From positions 186,001-250,000 of the forward strand of contig NZ_CP067124.1 in the NCBI RefSeq assembly GCF_028553725.1: 64,000 nt of DNA. The letters run 5' to 3'. The DNA comes from Paracoccus alcaliphilus (GTDB taxonomy: Bacteria; Pseudomonadota; Alphaproteobacteria; Rhodobacterales; Rhodobacteraceae). Below are positions 46,545 to 56,248 of this stretch, in pieces; positions within the stretch are counted from its first letter, which is position 1, and each line of letters begins with the position of its first letter. The notes beneath the pieces are model-generated. The model was not told the origin of the DNA. It saw nothing but the letters and a program-made list of their open reading frames with translations, and made no database searches. The position numbers and the translations under genes were made by a program.

Positions 46545-46669
46545 CTTCGGTTCCCTTTCGGTGTCGATGCCGTTTCGCGGCATCACCATTCGACAGCATT
46601 AACACGCGGAGGCAAGGCATCGTTCCCGTGTTCGCAAGAAATAACGCGCCTGCGACCCGGGCAGCAAAA

Positions 46670-46692
46670 GGCCGGGCGCAGGGCGCCCGGCC
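46670..46692 (-). terminator. Terminator of the Hint protein gene
   Basis: Perfect 10-bp GC hairpin with a 3-nt loop 25 bp beyond the stop, followed on the minus strand by TTTT. Confidence 0.75.
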
Positions 46693-46716
46693 AAAGCGTT
46701 TCACACCGGTATCGGC

Positions 46717-47856
46717 TCAGTTGACCAAAGCGCGGCTGTTTTGCAGATGGCGCATGGCCAGCTTGCGGCCCTGACGGCCCGACGCCAGAATACGCGCAGC
46801 CTGCGGCGCGACATCGCTGTCGCGCAACTCGGGGAACAGGGCGAAGATTTCTTCCTTGGCTGCCGACCCGACCGCCTTCAGCGCCTCGGCACCGGTATAG
46901 AGCGATTCCGTCTCGGCGCCGTTCGAGAACACCACCTCGTGCCGGTCGAACAGCATGTGGAAATATTCCACGCCATCCGCCGCATCTGCAATGTCCACGC
47001 CCTCGATGGTCAGCAATTGCTTGGCCGCCACCAGAACCTCGCTGGTGCCGAACATGCGCTGCGCGATCCGCGACCGCACCAGAACCCGGTGCTGCGGCGA
47101 GACCAGCAGATCCTGCGCCGGAGTCGAGGCACCAAGCGCCCCTGCGGCAATGCGGATCGGACGCAGCGTCGGTTCCGCCGCCAGACGGTCGGCCGAAACC
47201 CCGACCGAGCCGATCCAGCGCACCGGCTGCAAGCCGTTGTCGCGGGTCATGACCAGATCGCCTTCGGCCAGATCCTCGATGGCCCGCAACCCCGCATCGG
47301 TCAGGATCATGGTGCCGCGGGTAAAGCAGGGCAGGTTGTTCTGATCGTGCGGCATCATCTTCTGGCGATCAACCGCGCTGCCCGGCACATAGGTCAGTTC
47401 CGAACCCGCATTCGGGAACTGCTGCAGGTCGAAAAATTTGCCTTCATAACCTTCAGGAGCGATGGCCTCGAAGGTGAAGCCGACGATGGTGTCGGTCTGC
47501 TGCCCGGGCGCATTGATGCTGATCGCGTTGACCCGGAACTCTGTTCCGTTCTCGTCGGTGACGCGGAACGAATATTCAAGCTCAATGGTATGACCGGCGG
47601 GCCAAGTCACGCCATCCAGCGTGATCCCCTCCTCCAGATGCTGACCCCAAGTGGGGTCATCCGAAAGGATTTCTCTTTCCGAGTAGACACTCGCCGGCAC
47701 CATGCTGCCGGGGGCAAAGCTGAAGGTGGGCGGTGTGCCGTTATCATCCCAGCTGTCGCCCTGGCCGTCCTGCCAGTAAGTTTCGGGCGCTGCATCGCCG
47801 CCGGTAAAGGTAAACGCATCGATCGGAATGATCGGCAAAAGGAAATTGATGGGCAT
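46717..47856 (-). CDS. Hint-domain protein (Rhodobacteraceae type)
   Basis: 379 residues. N-terminal beta-rich region (17-160) with no family recognised. A Hint domain starts at LPCFTRGTMILTDAGLRAIEDLAEGDLVMTRDN and continues through LLVSPQHRVLVR; Cys before FTRGT and the His in SPQHRVLV are the self-processing residues. Such proteins are abundant in this family and often secreted by type I systems. No signal peptide; a C-terminal export signal is possible. Role unknown. Confidence 0.8.
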   Translation of the reverse strand: MPINFLLPIIPIDAFTFTGGDAAPETYWQDGQGDSWDDNGTPPTFSFAPGSMVPASVYSEREILSDDPTWGQHLEEGITLDGVTWPAGHTIELEYSFRVTDENGTEFRVNAISINAPGQQTDTIVGFTFEAIAPEGYEGKFFDLQQFPNAGSELTYVPGSAVDRQKMMPHDQNNLPCFTRGTMILTDAGLRAIEDLAEGDLVMTRDNGLQPVRWIGSVGVSADRLAAEPTLRPIRIAAGALGASTPAQDLLVSPQHRVLVRSRIAQRMFGTSEVLVAAKQLLTIEGVDIADAADGVEYFHMLFDRHEVVFSNGAETESLYTGAEALKAVGSAAKEEIFALFPELRDSDVAPQAARILASGRQGRKLAMRHLQNSRALVN

Positions 47857-48299
47857 AACTGCTCCGTTCCTGAACTACTGGTGACAGACCCCCGAAGGGA
47901 TCGACGTAGACCGAAGACGGAATAAGCCTGTGAGGAGGAGACGGATCTGTGCCCTGAAAAACAGGTGGGCTGAACTCATCACTTCGCTGCAGACGGCATC
48001 CGCACATCGAACCCGGCGCGAACACAGCATCGGGTAAGATTGCATTAACCACGCGGTGGCGCGGCTGGAAAGCTGTCTGTTAGGGCAGGTATGGCAATCC
48101 GGTAATGACCGGACCCGCCCGCGTTACAAATTGCAGGCTGGACGGGAAAGTTATCTGAAAAGACTGCATAAATGCACAGATGCCGGGGCGAATCAGGCCG
48201 CCTGATCGGGATTGCCGGGCAGGTCAGTGGCAGCGTCGCATGCCAAAAGACCGCACCCGGATGGGCGCGGCCTTTTTCATCGTCGGCAGGAAGGCGATC
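47857..48299. other. Gene-free region upstream of the Hint gene
   Basis: No frame with coding character. It must contain the Hint gene promoter. A short inverted repeat TCCGGT-AATG-ACCGGA lies near 48099-48114. Nothing else stands out apart from the terminator at 48247-48278. Confidence 0.4.
48247..48278 (-). terminator. rpmG terminator
   Basis: Hairpin with two mismatches, stem 48249-48258 and 48263-48272. On the minus strand (rpmG orientation) the A4 run 48245-48248 becomes the T-run after it. Confidence 0.6.
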
Positions 48300-48467
48300 T
48301 TACTTGATCTTGCCTTCCTTGTATTCGACATGCTTGCGCACGACCGGATCGTATTTGTTGACCGTCATCTTCTCGGTCATCGTGCGGGCGTTTTTCTTGG
48401 TGACATAGAAATGCCCGGTTCCGGCCGTCGAGTTCAGACGGATCTTGATCGTCGTCGGCTTCGCCAT
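48300..48467 (-). CDS. rpmG: Ribosomal protein L33
   Basis: 55 residues ([20 protein letters not shown] start, [32 protein letters not shown]). Lacks the zinc cysteines, the usual alphaproteobacterial form. Start ATG 48465-48467 with GAGCAAGCACC upstream. Confidence 0.97.
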
Positions 48468-48603
48468 GGTGCTTGCTCCTGCTGCGGGGCCGGACGCGCG
48501 GTGCAAACCCCGTGGAATTCTTGGAAGCCCGCCTTTTAGCGTGCGGGCAACGGAAGTCAACCGCGAATCGCCCCCGATCCGGGGGGCAATTCGGCGGTGT
48601 TGC

Positions 48604-48978
48604 GCGCGGAGGGCCTGTAAGCCGGATTCTGTCCACCGCTTGCGCGGCTGGATGACCATTCCTCTGGTCCGGCCGTTGCCGACCGGATCGTGCTGCCTAC
48701 CCGGACCTGCTGGGGCAAGGCGGCCCCGCGAGGTTGCCCCCGCGCGCGGTCCCTATTCGGCATTGCTCCCGGTGGGGCTTGCCATGCGGGGGCTGTTACC
48801 AGCCCCCCGGTGGGCTCTTACCCCACCGTTTCACCCTTGCCGCTGCACGCAGCGGCGGTCTGTTCTCTGTGGCGCTTTCCCTGGGGTTGCCCCCGCCGGG
48901 CGTTACCCGGCACCGTCGCCTCATGGAGTCCGGACTTTCCTCGACAGTTGCCTGCCGCGGTCATCCGGCCCTCCGCGC
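48604..48978 (-). ncRNA. rnpB: RNase P RNA, bacterial type A
   Basis: 375 nt. The first and last 12 bases pair perfectly (GCGCGGAGGGCC with GGCCCTCCGCGC). The conserved P4 strands are present: GAGGAAAGTCCGGAC near the 5' end (48930-48944) and ACAGAATCCGGCTTAC near the 3' end (48617-48632). The catalytic RNA of tRNA 5' processing. Confidence 0.95.
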
Positions 48979-49025
48979 AGGGGGGATATGGTGGGAAACG
49001 GGGGCGGGGTCAATGGGGCGACGGT

Positions 49026-49739
49026 TCAGGTGGGGCGCTGCCCCGTCGCGCTGGCGCGCGACCCCCCGGGATATTTGTTCGCCAAAGATGGGGCGGGTCG
49101 TTTGGTGATGGCGGCCAGCGCGGCGGCTGCGCGGCGGTCGGCCGGGGCTTCGGGGCCTTGCGCCCAGGGGCGGTAGTGCAGGCGAAAGGCGGCGAGGCGC
49201 GTTTCGGGATCGGCGGCGGGATAACCGATCGTGTCGAGGCTGAGGGGCAGCGGCTGATCGGGGCCGTCGGCGGGCCAGAGTGCAAGCCCGTCGCGGGCAA
49301 GCGCCTGCCAGTCGAAGCGCGGGCCGGGGTCGCATTTGCGGTCGGGGGCCATGTCGGAATGGCCGATGACAGCATCGGGACCGAGGGTCCAGCGGCGCAT
49401 GATCTGGCGTAGCAGGTCGCGCAGGGCCGTCATCTGAGGTGCAGGGAAGGGGCAGTTGCCGGGATTGACGATCTCGATCCCGATGCTGCGGGAATTGATG
49501 TCGTCGCGCCCCTGCCACGACCCTGCCCCGGCATGCCATGCTCGACGCGATTCGGGGACCAGCGCCTCGGTGCGGCCGTCTTCGTGGACAAGCCAGTGGG
49601 CGCTGACCTCGGCTGCCGGATCGCAAAGGCGGGCGCGGGCCGAGGGGCCGTCCTCCATGCCGGTATAGTGCAGCACGATCAGTTCGGGTCGCTGGCCGCG
49701 CCGGTCACCGTGGTTGGGGCTGGGGAAGCCGTCGCTCAA
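49026..49739 (-). CDS. AmpD-like N-acetylmuramoyl-L-alanine amidase
   Basis: 237 residues. Amidase_2 zinc ligands: His in LIVLHYTGM, His/Asp in VIGHSDMAPDRKCDPGPRFDW; substrate motif RSIGIEIVNPG. No signal peptide, as for cytoplasmic AmpD, which recycles anhydromuropeptides. Its start overlaps the lipoprotein stop (ATGA). Confidence 0.92.
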   Translation of the reverse strand: MSDGFPSPNHGDRRGQRPELIVLHYTGMEDGPSARARLCDPAAEVSAHWLVHEDGRTEALVPESRRAWHAGAGSWQGRDDINSRSIGIEIVNPGNCPFPAPQMTALRDLLRQIMRRWTLGPDAVIGHSDMAPDRKCDPGPRFDWQALARDGLALWPADGPDQPLPLSLDTIGYPAADPETRLAAFRLHYRPWAQGPEAPADRRAAAALAAITKRPAPSLANKYPGGSRASATGQRPT

Positions 49740-50329
49740 GGCTGGCGCAGCGGGCGCGGGTCCCAGCCGCAGACGAAGCCGTCGCCATCGGGGTCCATGC
49801 CGCGCGTATCGGTCTGCGGGCCGCCTGCGCCGAGAAAGGCGATCTGCGCCGCCTCGGGGTTCTGGAAGCTGGCACAGACGCGCGCGGCCTGCTGGGTCGA
49901 GTCCGCGCCGCGCGGATAGACCGCCTGACCGGGCGCATGGCTGGTGGCAGCGGCAAAGCCCGATAGCACCGGGACCGAGCCCGGATAGGGACCGTCATTG
50001 GCCGCCAGCGGCTGGCCGGACGGACGGCGTGCGGGAGCCGCAGGCGCAGCAGGGGTGGCCGCGACCGTGATGCTGCGCCGGGCCGTCACGCCCATCGTGG
50101 CGGGAACCGGCACCGGCGATCTGCCTGCGATCCGTTCGGGTGTGGGTGCCTCGAACGGACGCACCAGCGGGATAGTCGAGGGGGCGTCGCCATTGCTGAC
50201 CAGCGCGGCCTCGCGTTCAGCCAGATAGGTGCCATAGGGTGAGCCGCCGAACTGATAATTCGGGTTCACGCCCAGATGCTCGCCACAGCCGGCCAGCGCC
50301 AGCACCGAAATCAAGACCCAGCCGCGCAT
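49736..50329 (-). CDS. Lipoprotein with C-terminal Excalibur-like motif
   Basis: 197 residues. Lipobox LALAGC at residues 10-15. A low-complexity Pro/Ala linker leads to CASFQNPEAAQIAFLGAGG then DPDGDGFVCGWDP, an Excalibur-type calcium-binding motif. Envelope protein of unknown function. Confidence 0.8.
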   Translation of the reverse strand: MRGWVLISVLALAGCGEHLGVNPNYQFGGSPYGTYLAEREAALVSNGDAPSTIPLVRPFEAPTPERIAGRSPVPVPATMGVTARRSITVAATPAAPAAPARRPSGQPLAANDGPYPGSVPVLSGFAAATSHAPGQAVYPRGADSTQQAARVCASFQNPEAAQIAFLGAGGPQTDTRGMDPDGDGFVCGWDPRPLRQP

Positions 50330-50362
50330 ACCGCCTCCGTTATGTCCCTGTCTGGCCGAACC

Positions 50363-51844
50363 CTACCACCAGCGTTCCGGCTTGGCTACAAATCCTGCCG
50401 CGCGTTCCAGAACCAGCGCGTGATTCAGCAGGTCGCCCTCTTCGAAAGGCCGCCCGATCAGTTGCAGGCCAAGGGGCAGGCCCTGGCTGTCCAGCCCGAC
50501 CGGAACCGAGATCCCCGGCAGACCGGCAAGGTTCAGCGTCACGGTAAAGACGTCGTTCAGATAGGCCTGCACCGGATCGGACTGGTCCAGCGACCCCAGC
50601 GCGAAGGCCGCCGAGGGCGTGGTCGGCGCAAGGATCGCGTCGATGCCATCCGCGAAAGCCTGATCGAAGTCGCGCTTGATCAGCGCACGGACCTTGCGGG
50701 CGCGGTTGTAATAGGCGTCATAGAAGCCCGCCGACAGCACATAGGTGCCGATCATCACGCGGCGCTGCACCTCGGGGCCGAAGCCTTCGGCGCGGGTCTT
50801 TTCATACATCTCGGTGATGCCGTCGCCCGCGCCCAGTTTCGCACGGTGGCCATAGCGCACGCCGTCATAGCGGGCGAGGTTCGAGGACGCCTCGGCGGGC
50901 GCGATGACGTAATAGGCCGGCAGCGCGTATTTCGTATGCGGCAGGCTGATCTCGACCACCTCGGCGCCCGCGTCACGCAGCATGTCGGCGCCCTTCTGCC
51001 ACAGCGCGTCGATCTCGGACGGCATGCCGTCCACGCGGTATTCGCGCGGAATGCCGATGCGCTTGCCGCGAATGTCGCCGGTCAGCGCGGATTCGTAATC
51101 CGGCACCGGATGGTCGGCGCTGGTCGAATCCTGCGGGTCCACCGAGGCCATCGCACCCAGCATGATCGCCGCGTCGCGCACCGTCTTGGTCATCGGCCCG
51201 GCCTGATCGAGGCTGGAGGCATAGGCGATCACGCCCCAGCGCGACACGCGGCCATAGGTGGGCTTCAGCCCGACCGTGCCGGTAAAGGCCGCGGGCTGGC
51301 GGATCGAGCCGCCGGTATCGGTCCCGGTCGCCGCAAGGCACAGATCAGCCGCCACCGCCGCCGCCGAGCCGCCCGACGAGCCGCCCGGCGTCAGTTGACG
51401 CCCGTCCACCTTCCACGGGTTCACCGCCGGGCCATAGCAACTGGATTCATTGGCCGAGCCCATGGCGAACTCATCCATGTTCAGCTTGCCCAGCATCACC
51501 GCGCCCGCATCCCACAGGTTCCGGGTCACGGTCGATTCATATTCGGGGGTAAACCCTTGCAGGATCCGGCTGGCAGCCTGACCGGGCACGCCCTCGACGC
51601 AGAATACATCCTTTACCCCGACCGGGATGCCGGTCATCGGGGTTGCGTCGCCCGATTTCAGCCGCTGATCGGCGGCGCGGGCCATGTCGCGGGCACGTTC
51701 GGACGTGTGATGCACGAAGGCGTTCAGCGCCCCAGCCCCTTCTATGGCTGTCAGGCAGGCATCGGTCAGCTCGACCGAGGTCACATCGCCCTTGGCCAGC
51801 GCGTCGCGGGCATCAGCGATGGTCAGTTTGTTCAGATCGCTCAT
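50363..51844 (-). CDS. gatA: Asp-tRNA(Asn)/Glu-tRNA(Gln) amidotransferase subunit A
   Basis: 493 residues. Amidase signature with the Ser-cisSer-Lys triad region: [15 protein letters not shown] (Lys), [15 protein letters not shown] (nucleophile Ser) and [16 protein letters not shown]. Transamidates mischarged Glu-tRNA(Gln) or Asp-tRNA(Asn) with GatB and GatC. gatC overlaps upstream; gatB is not in the window. Confidence 0.97.
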   Translation of the reverse strand: MSDLNKLTIADARDALAKGDVTSVELTDACLTAIEGAGALNAFVHHTSERARDMARAADQRLKSGDATPMTGIPVGVKDVFCVEGVPGQAASRILQGFTPEYESTVTRNLWDAGAVMLGKLNMDEFAMGSANESSCYGPAVNPWKVDGRQLTPGGSSGGSAAAVAADLCLAATGTDTGGSIRQPAAFTGTVGLKPTYGRVSRWGVIAYASSLDQAGPMTKTVRDAAIMLGAMASVDPQDSTSADHPVPDYESALTGDIRGKRIGIPREYRVDGMPSEIDALWQKGADMLRDAGAEVVEISLPHTKYALPAYYVIAPAEASSNLARYDGVRYGHRAKLGAGDGITEMYEKTRAEGFGPEVQRRVMIGTYVLSAGFYDAYYNRARKVRALIKRDFDQAFADGIDAILAPTTPSAAFALGSLDQSDPVQAYLNDVFTVTLNLAGLPGISVPVGLDSQGLPLGLQLIGRPFEEGDLLNHALVLERAAGFVAKPERWW

Positions 51845-52128
51845 TCCATCACCTTCGGCACGGCAAAAAACCCCTCGCGCGCGTCGGGGGCGTTCGACAG
51901 GATCCTGTCGGGCATGCTGCCCGTGGTCACGACATCCTCGCGCCGTTTCAGCCGCATCGGGGTGACGCCGGTCATCGGCTCGACCCCTTCGACATCGACC
52001 TCGTTCAGCTGCTCCATGAAATGCAGGATGCCGTTCAGTTCCCGCGCCAAGGCGGGCAGCGCGGCGTCATCGACCGCGATGCGCGACAGATGTGCGACCT
52101 TGCGGGCCTCGTCTTCGGTGATCGACAT
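51841..52128 (-). CDS. gatC: Aspartyl/glutamyl-tRNA amidotransferase subunit C
   Basis: 95 residues from ATG 52126-52128. [17 protein letters not shown] and [22 protein letters not shown] are diagnostic. It wraps and stabilises GatA. Overlaps gatA by 4 nt. Confidence 0.96.
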   Translation of the reverse strand: MSITEDEARKVAHLSRIAVDDAALPALARELNGILHFMEQLNEVDVEGVEPMTGVTPMRLKRREDVVTTGSMPDRILSNAPDAREGFFAVPKVME

Positions 52129-52206
52129 GGCTTTTCCTTTCGTTGCAGCGCGGTCTACAACCGCACGGGCGAGGCTGCAAGAAGCCCGCGCAGCAAGGAG
52201 AAGATC

Positions 52207-53154
52207 GTGCATGCCGCCCTGACGATCCTGCCCGTCATCCTTCTGATCGTCGCGGGTCATCTGGCCAGACGCTGGAACATCATCGCGCCGGACAACTGGC
52301 CGGGGGTCGAGCAACTGGGCTTTCGCCTGTTGTTCCCGGCGATCCTGCTGACCTCGGTCTATCGGGCGGAACTGTCGCCCGGCGTGCTGGCCCCCTATCT
52401 GGGCGTGTTGCTGCTGACCTTCGCCGTCACCGGCATCGCCGCGCTGCTGATGCGCCGCCCGCTGAGGCTGACCAACCCGCGGCTGACATCGCATTTCCAA
52501 GGGGCGTTGCGTTTCAATTCGCTGCTGATTCTGGCCGTCGCGGCGCAGGGGCTGGGCCAGTCGGCGGTCAGCGATCTGGCGGTGGCGCTGGCGATCCTGA
52601 TTCCGCTGTTCAATATCGCCGCCATCATCGCCCTGACGCTGTGCCCGCCGGAAAACCCGGATATGCCGCGTATCGCAAGGGCACAGGCGCTGCGCCGAAT
52701 CACCGCCGAGATCCTGCGCAATCCGCTGGTGCTGGGCTGCGCGCTGGGGCTGGCGCTGAACCTGTCGGGGGTCGAGCTGCCGCCCTGGGTACTGTCGCCA
52801 CTGGACTGGCTGGGTCAAGGCGCGCTGGCCGTCGGGCTGCTGACCGTCGGCGCGGGCATCCAGTTGCGGCGGCTGATCAACCGTGACCCGGCGCTGTGGG
52901 TATCGGTGGGCATGCGACTGGTTTTCTGCCCGCTGCTGTTTCTGGCTCTGGCCTTTGTCGCTGGCCTGCCCGGAGGCCAGATCGCCTCGGGCCTGCTGGC
53001 CACCGCCGCACCGGGCGCCTCGGTCGGCTATATCCTCGCACGCCAGATGGGCGGAGACGCCGAGTTCTTTGCCGACATCTTCACATGGCAAACGATTCTG
53101 GCGGCGATCAGCCTGCCGCTGTGGCTGTCTGTCGGCAGCGCGCTGGCGGGCTGA
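52207..53154 (+). CDS. AEC-family (auxin efflux carrier) permease
   Basis: 315 residues from GTG 52207 (AAGGAG six bases upstream). Ten helices in a 5+5 arrangement: N-terminal ILPVILLIVAGHLARRW, FRLLFPAILLTSVY, crossover-type FNSLLILAVAAQGLGQS, and C-terminal ASGLLATAAPGASVGYILARQMGGD. AEC transporters export malonate, lysine or organic acids; substrate unknown. Divergent from gatC. Confidence 0.92.
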   Translation: MHAALTILPVILLIVAGHLARRWNIIAPDNWPGVEQLGFRLLFPAILLTSVYRAELSPGVLAPYLGVLLLTFAVTGIAALLMRRPLRLTNPRLTSHFQGALRFNSLLILAVAAQGLGQSAVSDLAVALAILIPLFNIAAIIALTLCPPENPDMPRIARAQALRRITAEILRNPLVLGCALGLALNLSGVELPPWVLSPLDWLGQGALAVGLLTVGAGIQLRRLINRDPALWVSVGMRLVFCPLLFLALAFVAGLPGGQIASGLLATAAPGASVGYILARQMGGDAEFFADIFTWQTILAAISLPLWLSVGSALAG

Positions 53155-53274
53155 GGCCCGTTCCGGCGGCCCCCAAAATTTTCGACGGCGGGCGGATTTT
53201 TCCCCTTGCGCCTTCCGACGCCCTCGCCTAAACACCGCCCCACGCCGCCGGACACACCGGCAGAGCTGAAAAGC

Positions 53275-53349
53275 GGCCCGTTCGTCTATCGGTTAGGACG
53301 CCAGGTTTTCAACCTGGAAAGAGGGGTTCGATTCCCCTACGGGCTGCCA
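53275..53349 (+). tRNA. tRNA-Glu (TTC)
   Basis: 75 nt with encoded CCA. Acceptor GGCCCGT pairs with ACGGGCT (one G-U). Anticodon TTC in GGTTTTCAACC, T-loop GGTTCGATTCC. An integrase encoded toward its 3' end starts 15 bp away, marking it as an attachment site. Confidence 0.97.
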
Positions 53350-53363
53350 CTTCACTCCTCAAT

Positions 53364-54241
53364 TCATTGATTATCATTGATAATTTCTCCATCCACGTCC
53401 AACTTCTCTGACGGGTTGGACAATTTCCCAAGTTTTTCGAAGCCGCTGTCTGCCAGTTTCGAACGGTTGGCCTTACGCGTGTAGACCCTTGCTTGGGTCG
53501 TGTCGGCATGCGCCAGATAGGACGCGATTTCCCACTCGGAAGCTCCTGCATCTGCCAGCCTCGTCGCGCCAGCCTTGCGCAGTCCATGGATCGATCCGGG
53601 CACGCCCGCTTCCTGGCAACGCTTGCGAAACCAGTTACCGAACGAGGTAACCTTGTAGGGAAGCAGAGAACCCTCCTGAGTGACGAACAGGTTCTGCTCT
53701 ACTGGCAGCTTAGCGATTTCTTCCGCCAATTCCGGGAGGATCGGCAGATCGGCTGCCACCGAGGTCTTTCCCCGCGCATAGGCGATCCGCAGCTTGCCAT
53801 CGCGAACAGAAATCATATGGCGACCAGCCCCGCACAGGTCCTGACGCGCCATGCCAGTGTTAAGCGCGACCAGAATAGCCATTCGCGCCTTTGTCCCTGA
53901 CCCGTGGCGCTCCAGAAACCGTGCAACCTCGGATTCGGTCCATGTGTGGTAACCTGCCGTATTCTCTTTCAGTCGCTCGGCGAATTTCGCCGGGTTGGGT
54001 CCGTCGTAGTCAAGCTTCTGGGCGGCGAAGTTGTATAGCATGGACATGTTCTTCTTCACGCCGTTCGCGGCGCTTGGTCCGGCTTTCTTCGCCATCAACG
54101 CTTCGACATGCCGGACCTTCATCTGCGCAAACGGAAGGTCACCGGCCTGCGCCCTGACCGCAACCTCCTGAAGCGTAAGACCCCGTAACTTTCTGATCTC
54201 TGCAATCCGGTTCTTCATCCTGCCAAAAATCAACATATCGT
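53364..54241 (-). pseudogene. Tyrosine recombinase at tRNA-Glu, 5' truncated by IS903-group element
   Basis: The intact C-terminal part covers the core-binding domain (KVRHVEALMAKKAGPSAANG) and the catalytic domain: first Arg in LNTGMARQDLCGAG, SIHGLRKAGATRLAD with the His-x-x-Arg, LAHADTTQ and the nucleophile Tyr in RVYTRKAN. The N-terminal end (about 90 residues) was removed by the IS at 54242, so the frame now runs into IS sequence. The position and direction beside tRNA-Glu show it integrated there. Confidence 0.8.
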
Positions 54242-55183
54242 GACTCTGTTGCACAAATCGGGTGATGGCCGAGGTTCCCCCTTCCCCGGACGGACTTATC
54301 CCACAGCTTCCGTGACGGGTATGCCGAGCGCGGTGTAACCGTTCAGGACAGCGATACGGACCTGGAGTTCGGCGACCTGGCGGTCGAAGTCCCGCGCCAT
54401 GAGGCGCTGGCCCAGCAGTTTCACACAATGCATCTTTGTTTCGATGCGGCTTCGGCGGTGATATCCGCTCCATCGTCGCCAGAGGGTGCGCCCCAGATAT
54501 TTCGCGGCGCGAAGGGCTTCGTTTCGGGCCATGGCTCCGGCTGTGATAGCTTTCCAGGGCTTCGCGTTCTTGCGGGGCGGGATGACGGCATGAGCGCTGC
54601 GGTCGGCGATCGCATCGTGGCATTTGCGCGTGTCGTAAGCGCCGTCGGCGGTGACGCTGCCGATCTCCTGGTCCTCCGGGATTTGACTGAGAAGATCGGG
54701 CAGAACGGGCGCATCACCGATGTGGCTCCCGGTGACCTCGACAGCCCTGACCTCCAGCGTTTGCTCGTCGATCCCGAGATGAATCTTGCGCCAGACACGC
54801 CGCTTCGGGCCACCGTGCTTGCGCGCATGCCACTCGCCTTCGCCCTCGACCTTGATGCCGGTGCTGTCTATCAGCAGGTGCAACGGCCCTTTGGAACCAC
54901 GATACGGGATGTTCACGGCGAGGGTCTTCTGACGGCGGGACAGCGTGCTGAAATCCGGCACTGCCCAGTTCAGGCCGACCAGCTGCAGCAAGCTCTCGAC
55001 GAACCCGGTCGTCTGCCGCAAGGCCATGCCGAACAACACCTTCATCGACAGGCACGTCTGGATCGCGGCATCGCTGTAGCTCTGCTGGCGGCCACGCCTG
55101 CCTGACGGCGCGGCATCCCAACTCATCTCGGGGTCAAACCAGATCGTCAGCGAGCCGCGGCGCTTGAGCGCTTCGTTATAGGC
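54242..55183 (-). mobile_element. IS903-group (IS5 family) element, 5'-truncated copy
   Basis: The right end GACTCTGTTGCACAAATC at 54242 matches the complete copy at 61747-62796. Identity stops near 55183 within the transposase N-terminus, so about 105 bp including the other terminal repeat are missing. No target duplication can be read. It joins the truncated integrase to the portal fragment, and a deletion at this junction is likely. Confidence 0.85.
54296..55183 (-). pseudogene. IS903-group transposase, missing its first residues
   Basis: The sequence equals the complete copy from AYNEALKRRGSLTIWF onward; the first 15 residues of the complete copy are replaced by flanking sequence. DDE residues remain (LIDSTGIKV, TADGAYDTR, RSRIETKM). 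Probably not mobile without its second terminal repeat. Confidence 0.8.
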
Positions 55184-55184
55184 C

Positions 55185-55727
55185 ACCGATTGGGACCTGT
55201 CCACCCGCTATGGTCAGCCGCGCGCCTATCGTGTCGGCCTGCCCGAGATCGGCGGCGGGCGCTCCGAAACCGTTCTGGCCCCGAGGTGCTGCACTTCCGT
55301 ATCGGCTGCGATGCCGTCACCCCTTGGGCCGGATCGGCACCGCTGGCCCGTGCCAAGCTGTCGGCGTCCCTGCTGGACGAAATCACCATTGCCCTGCGCG
55401 ACGTGTTCCGGGATGCGCCCATCGGATCGCAGATCATCCCCGTTCCCGAAAGCAGCGCCGACGACATGGAGACCATACGGCGCAGTTTCCGGGGCAATCG
55501 GGGCGCGTCATTGGTCATTGAGGGCGTTGCGCAAGCAACCTCTGCCGGAATGAACCCGAATATCGGCAAATCACCGGACCAGCTTTCGCCTCACCTCGAC
55601 AAGACGCTGGCCGACAAGCTGCTGACCGAGGCCAAGGGCGAGATTTACAACGTCTTCGGCATCCTGCCCGGCCTGACCAACCCGGCGACCACGGGACCTC
55701 TGGTGCGCGAGGCGCAGCGCCATCTGG
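55185..55727 (+). pseudogene. Phage portal protein fragment, frameshifted
   Basis: The region reads TDWDLSTRYGQPRAYRVGLP in one frame, then a missing base near 55280 moves it to PEVLHFRIGCDAVTPW, continuing to IGSQIIPVPESSADDMET, GNRGASLVIEGVAQATSAGM, TEAKGEIYNVFGILPG and VREAQRHLA. This is the HK97-type portal pattern. The front is cut at the IS boundary and the end is cut at about 55728, where an integrase fragment begins. Non-functional remnant of a tailed prophage. Confidence 0.75.
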
Positions 55728-56111
55728 CGCACCCGCCCCGATGGCCGTCCGTGGTTCACCGAACGCAACGACAAGGAGCTGGGCAAGCAATGGTCAGCGC
55801 ACATGGTTGCCTGCGGATTGCGCCCGGAAGGCTATGCCGAGCTGCCGAAAGCGAAGAAGGCAGAGCATCTGCGTTTTAACGACGTGCGCGGAACGGCCGT
55901 CACGCTGCTGGCCGAGGCCGGAACCGCCATCCCACAGATTTGCGCCGTCACAGGCCATACACTGCAATCGGCGACGCGAATTCTGGAGAAATATCTGGCG
56001 ATGACCCCTGCCCTGTCGAAGGCGGCGATCCTCGCGTTTGAGAACAGCCCGGCAACAGCTTTTGCAAACCGGCTGCAAACCGCCGCGCCGAACAGCAAGG
56101 AGGGTTTATAA
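55728..56111 (+). pseudogene. Second integrase C-terminal fragment
   Basis: In-frame from RPDGRPWFTERNDKELGK. It has the catalytic HLRFNDVRGTAVTLLAEAG (R-box), AVTGHTLQSATRILEKYL (H and Tyr) and stops at 56111. The first half is absent; it joins directly to the portal remnant, a sign of a deletion between them. A tRNA-Arg 3' fragment lies 25 bp beyond its stop. Confidence 0.75.
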
Positions 56112-56137
56112 ATGTCACATATCTTCAATGAGATAAA

Positions 56138-56185
56138 TGGCGGACCCGGAGCGATTCGAACGCCCGCCCCCCAGATTCGTAGTCT
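56138..56185 (-). other. tRNA-Arg (ACG) 3'-half fragment, probable attachment site remnant
   Basis: On the minus strand the sequence contains anticodon arm AGACTACGAATCT (anticodon ACG), T-arm GGGCGTTCGAATCGCTC, acceptor strand CGGGTCC, G discriminator and CCA. No 5' half is present upstream (T-rich, no D-arm). Integrases commonly leave such a tRNA 3' end at the distal attachment site. Not a functional tRNA. Confidence 0.7.
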
Positions 56186-56248
56186 TACAAAAAGGCTGAG
56201 AAACCAAGGGCCGTTGAAATGGGCGTGGGCGGCCAGTCCGCCCTACCC

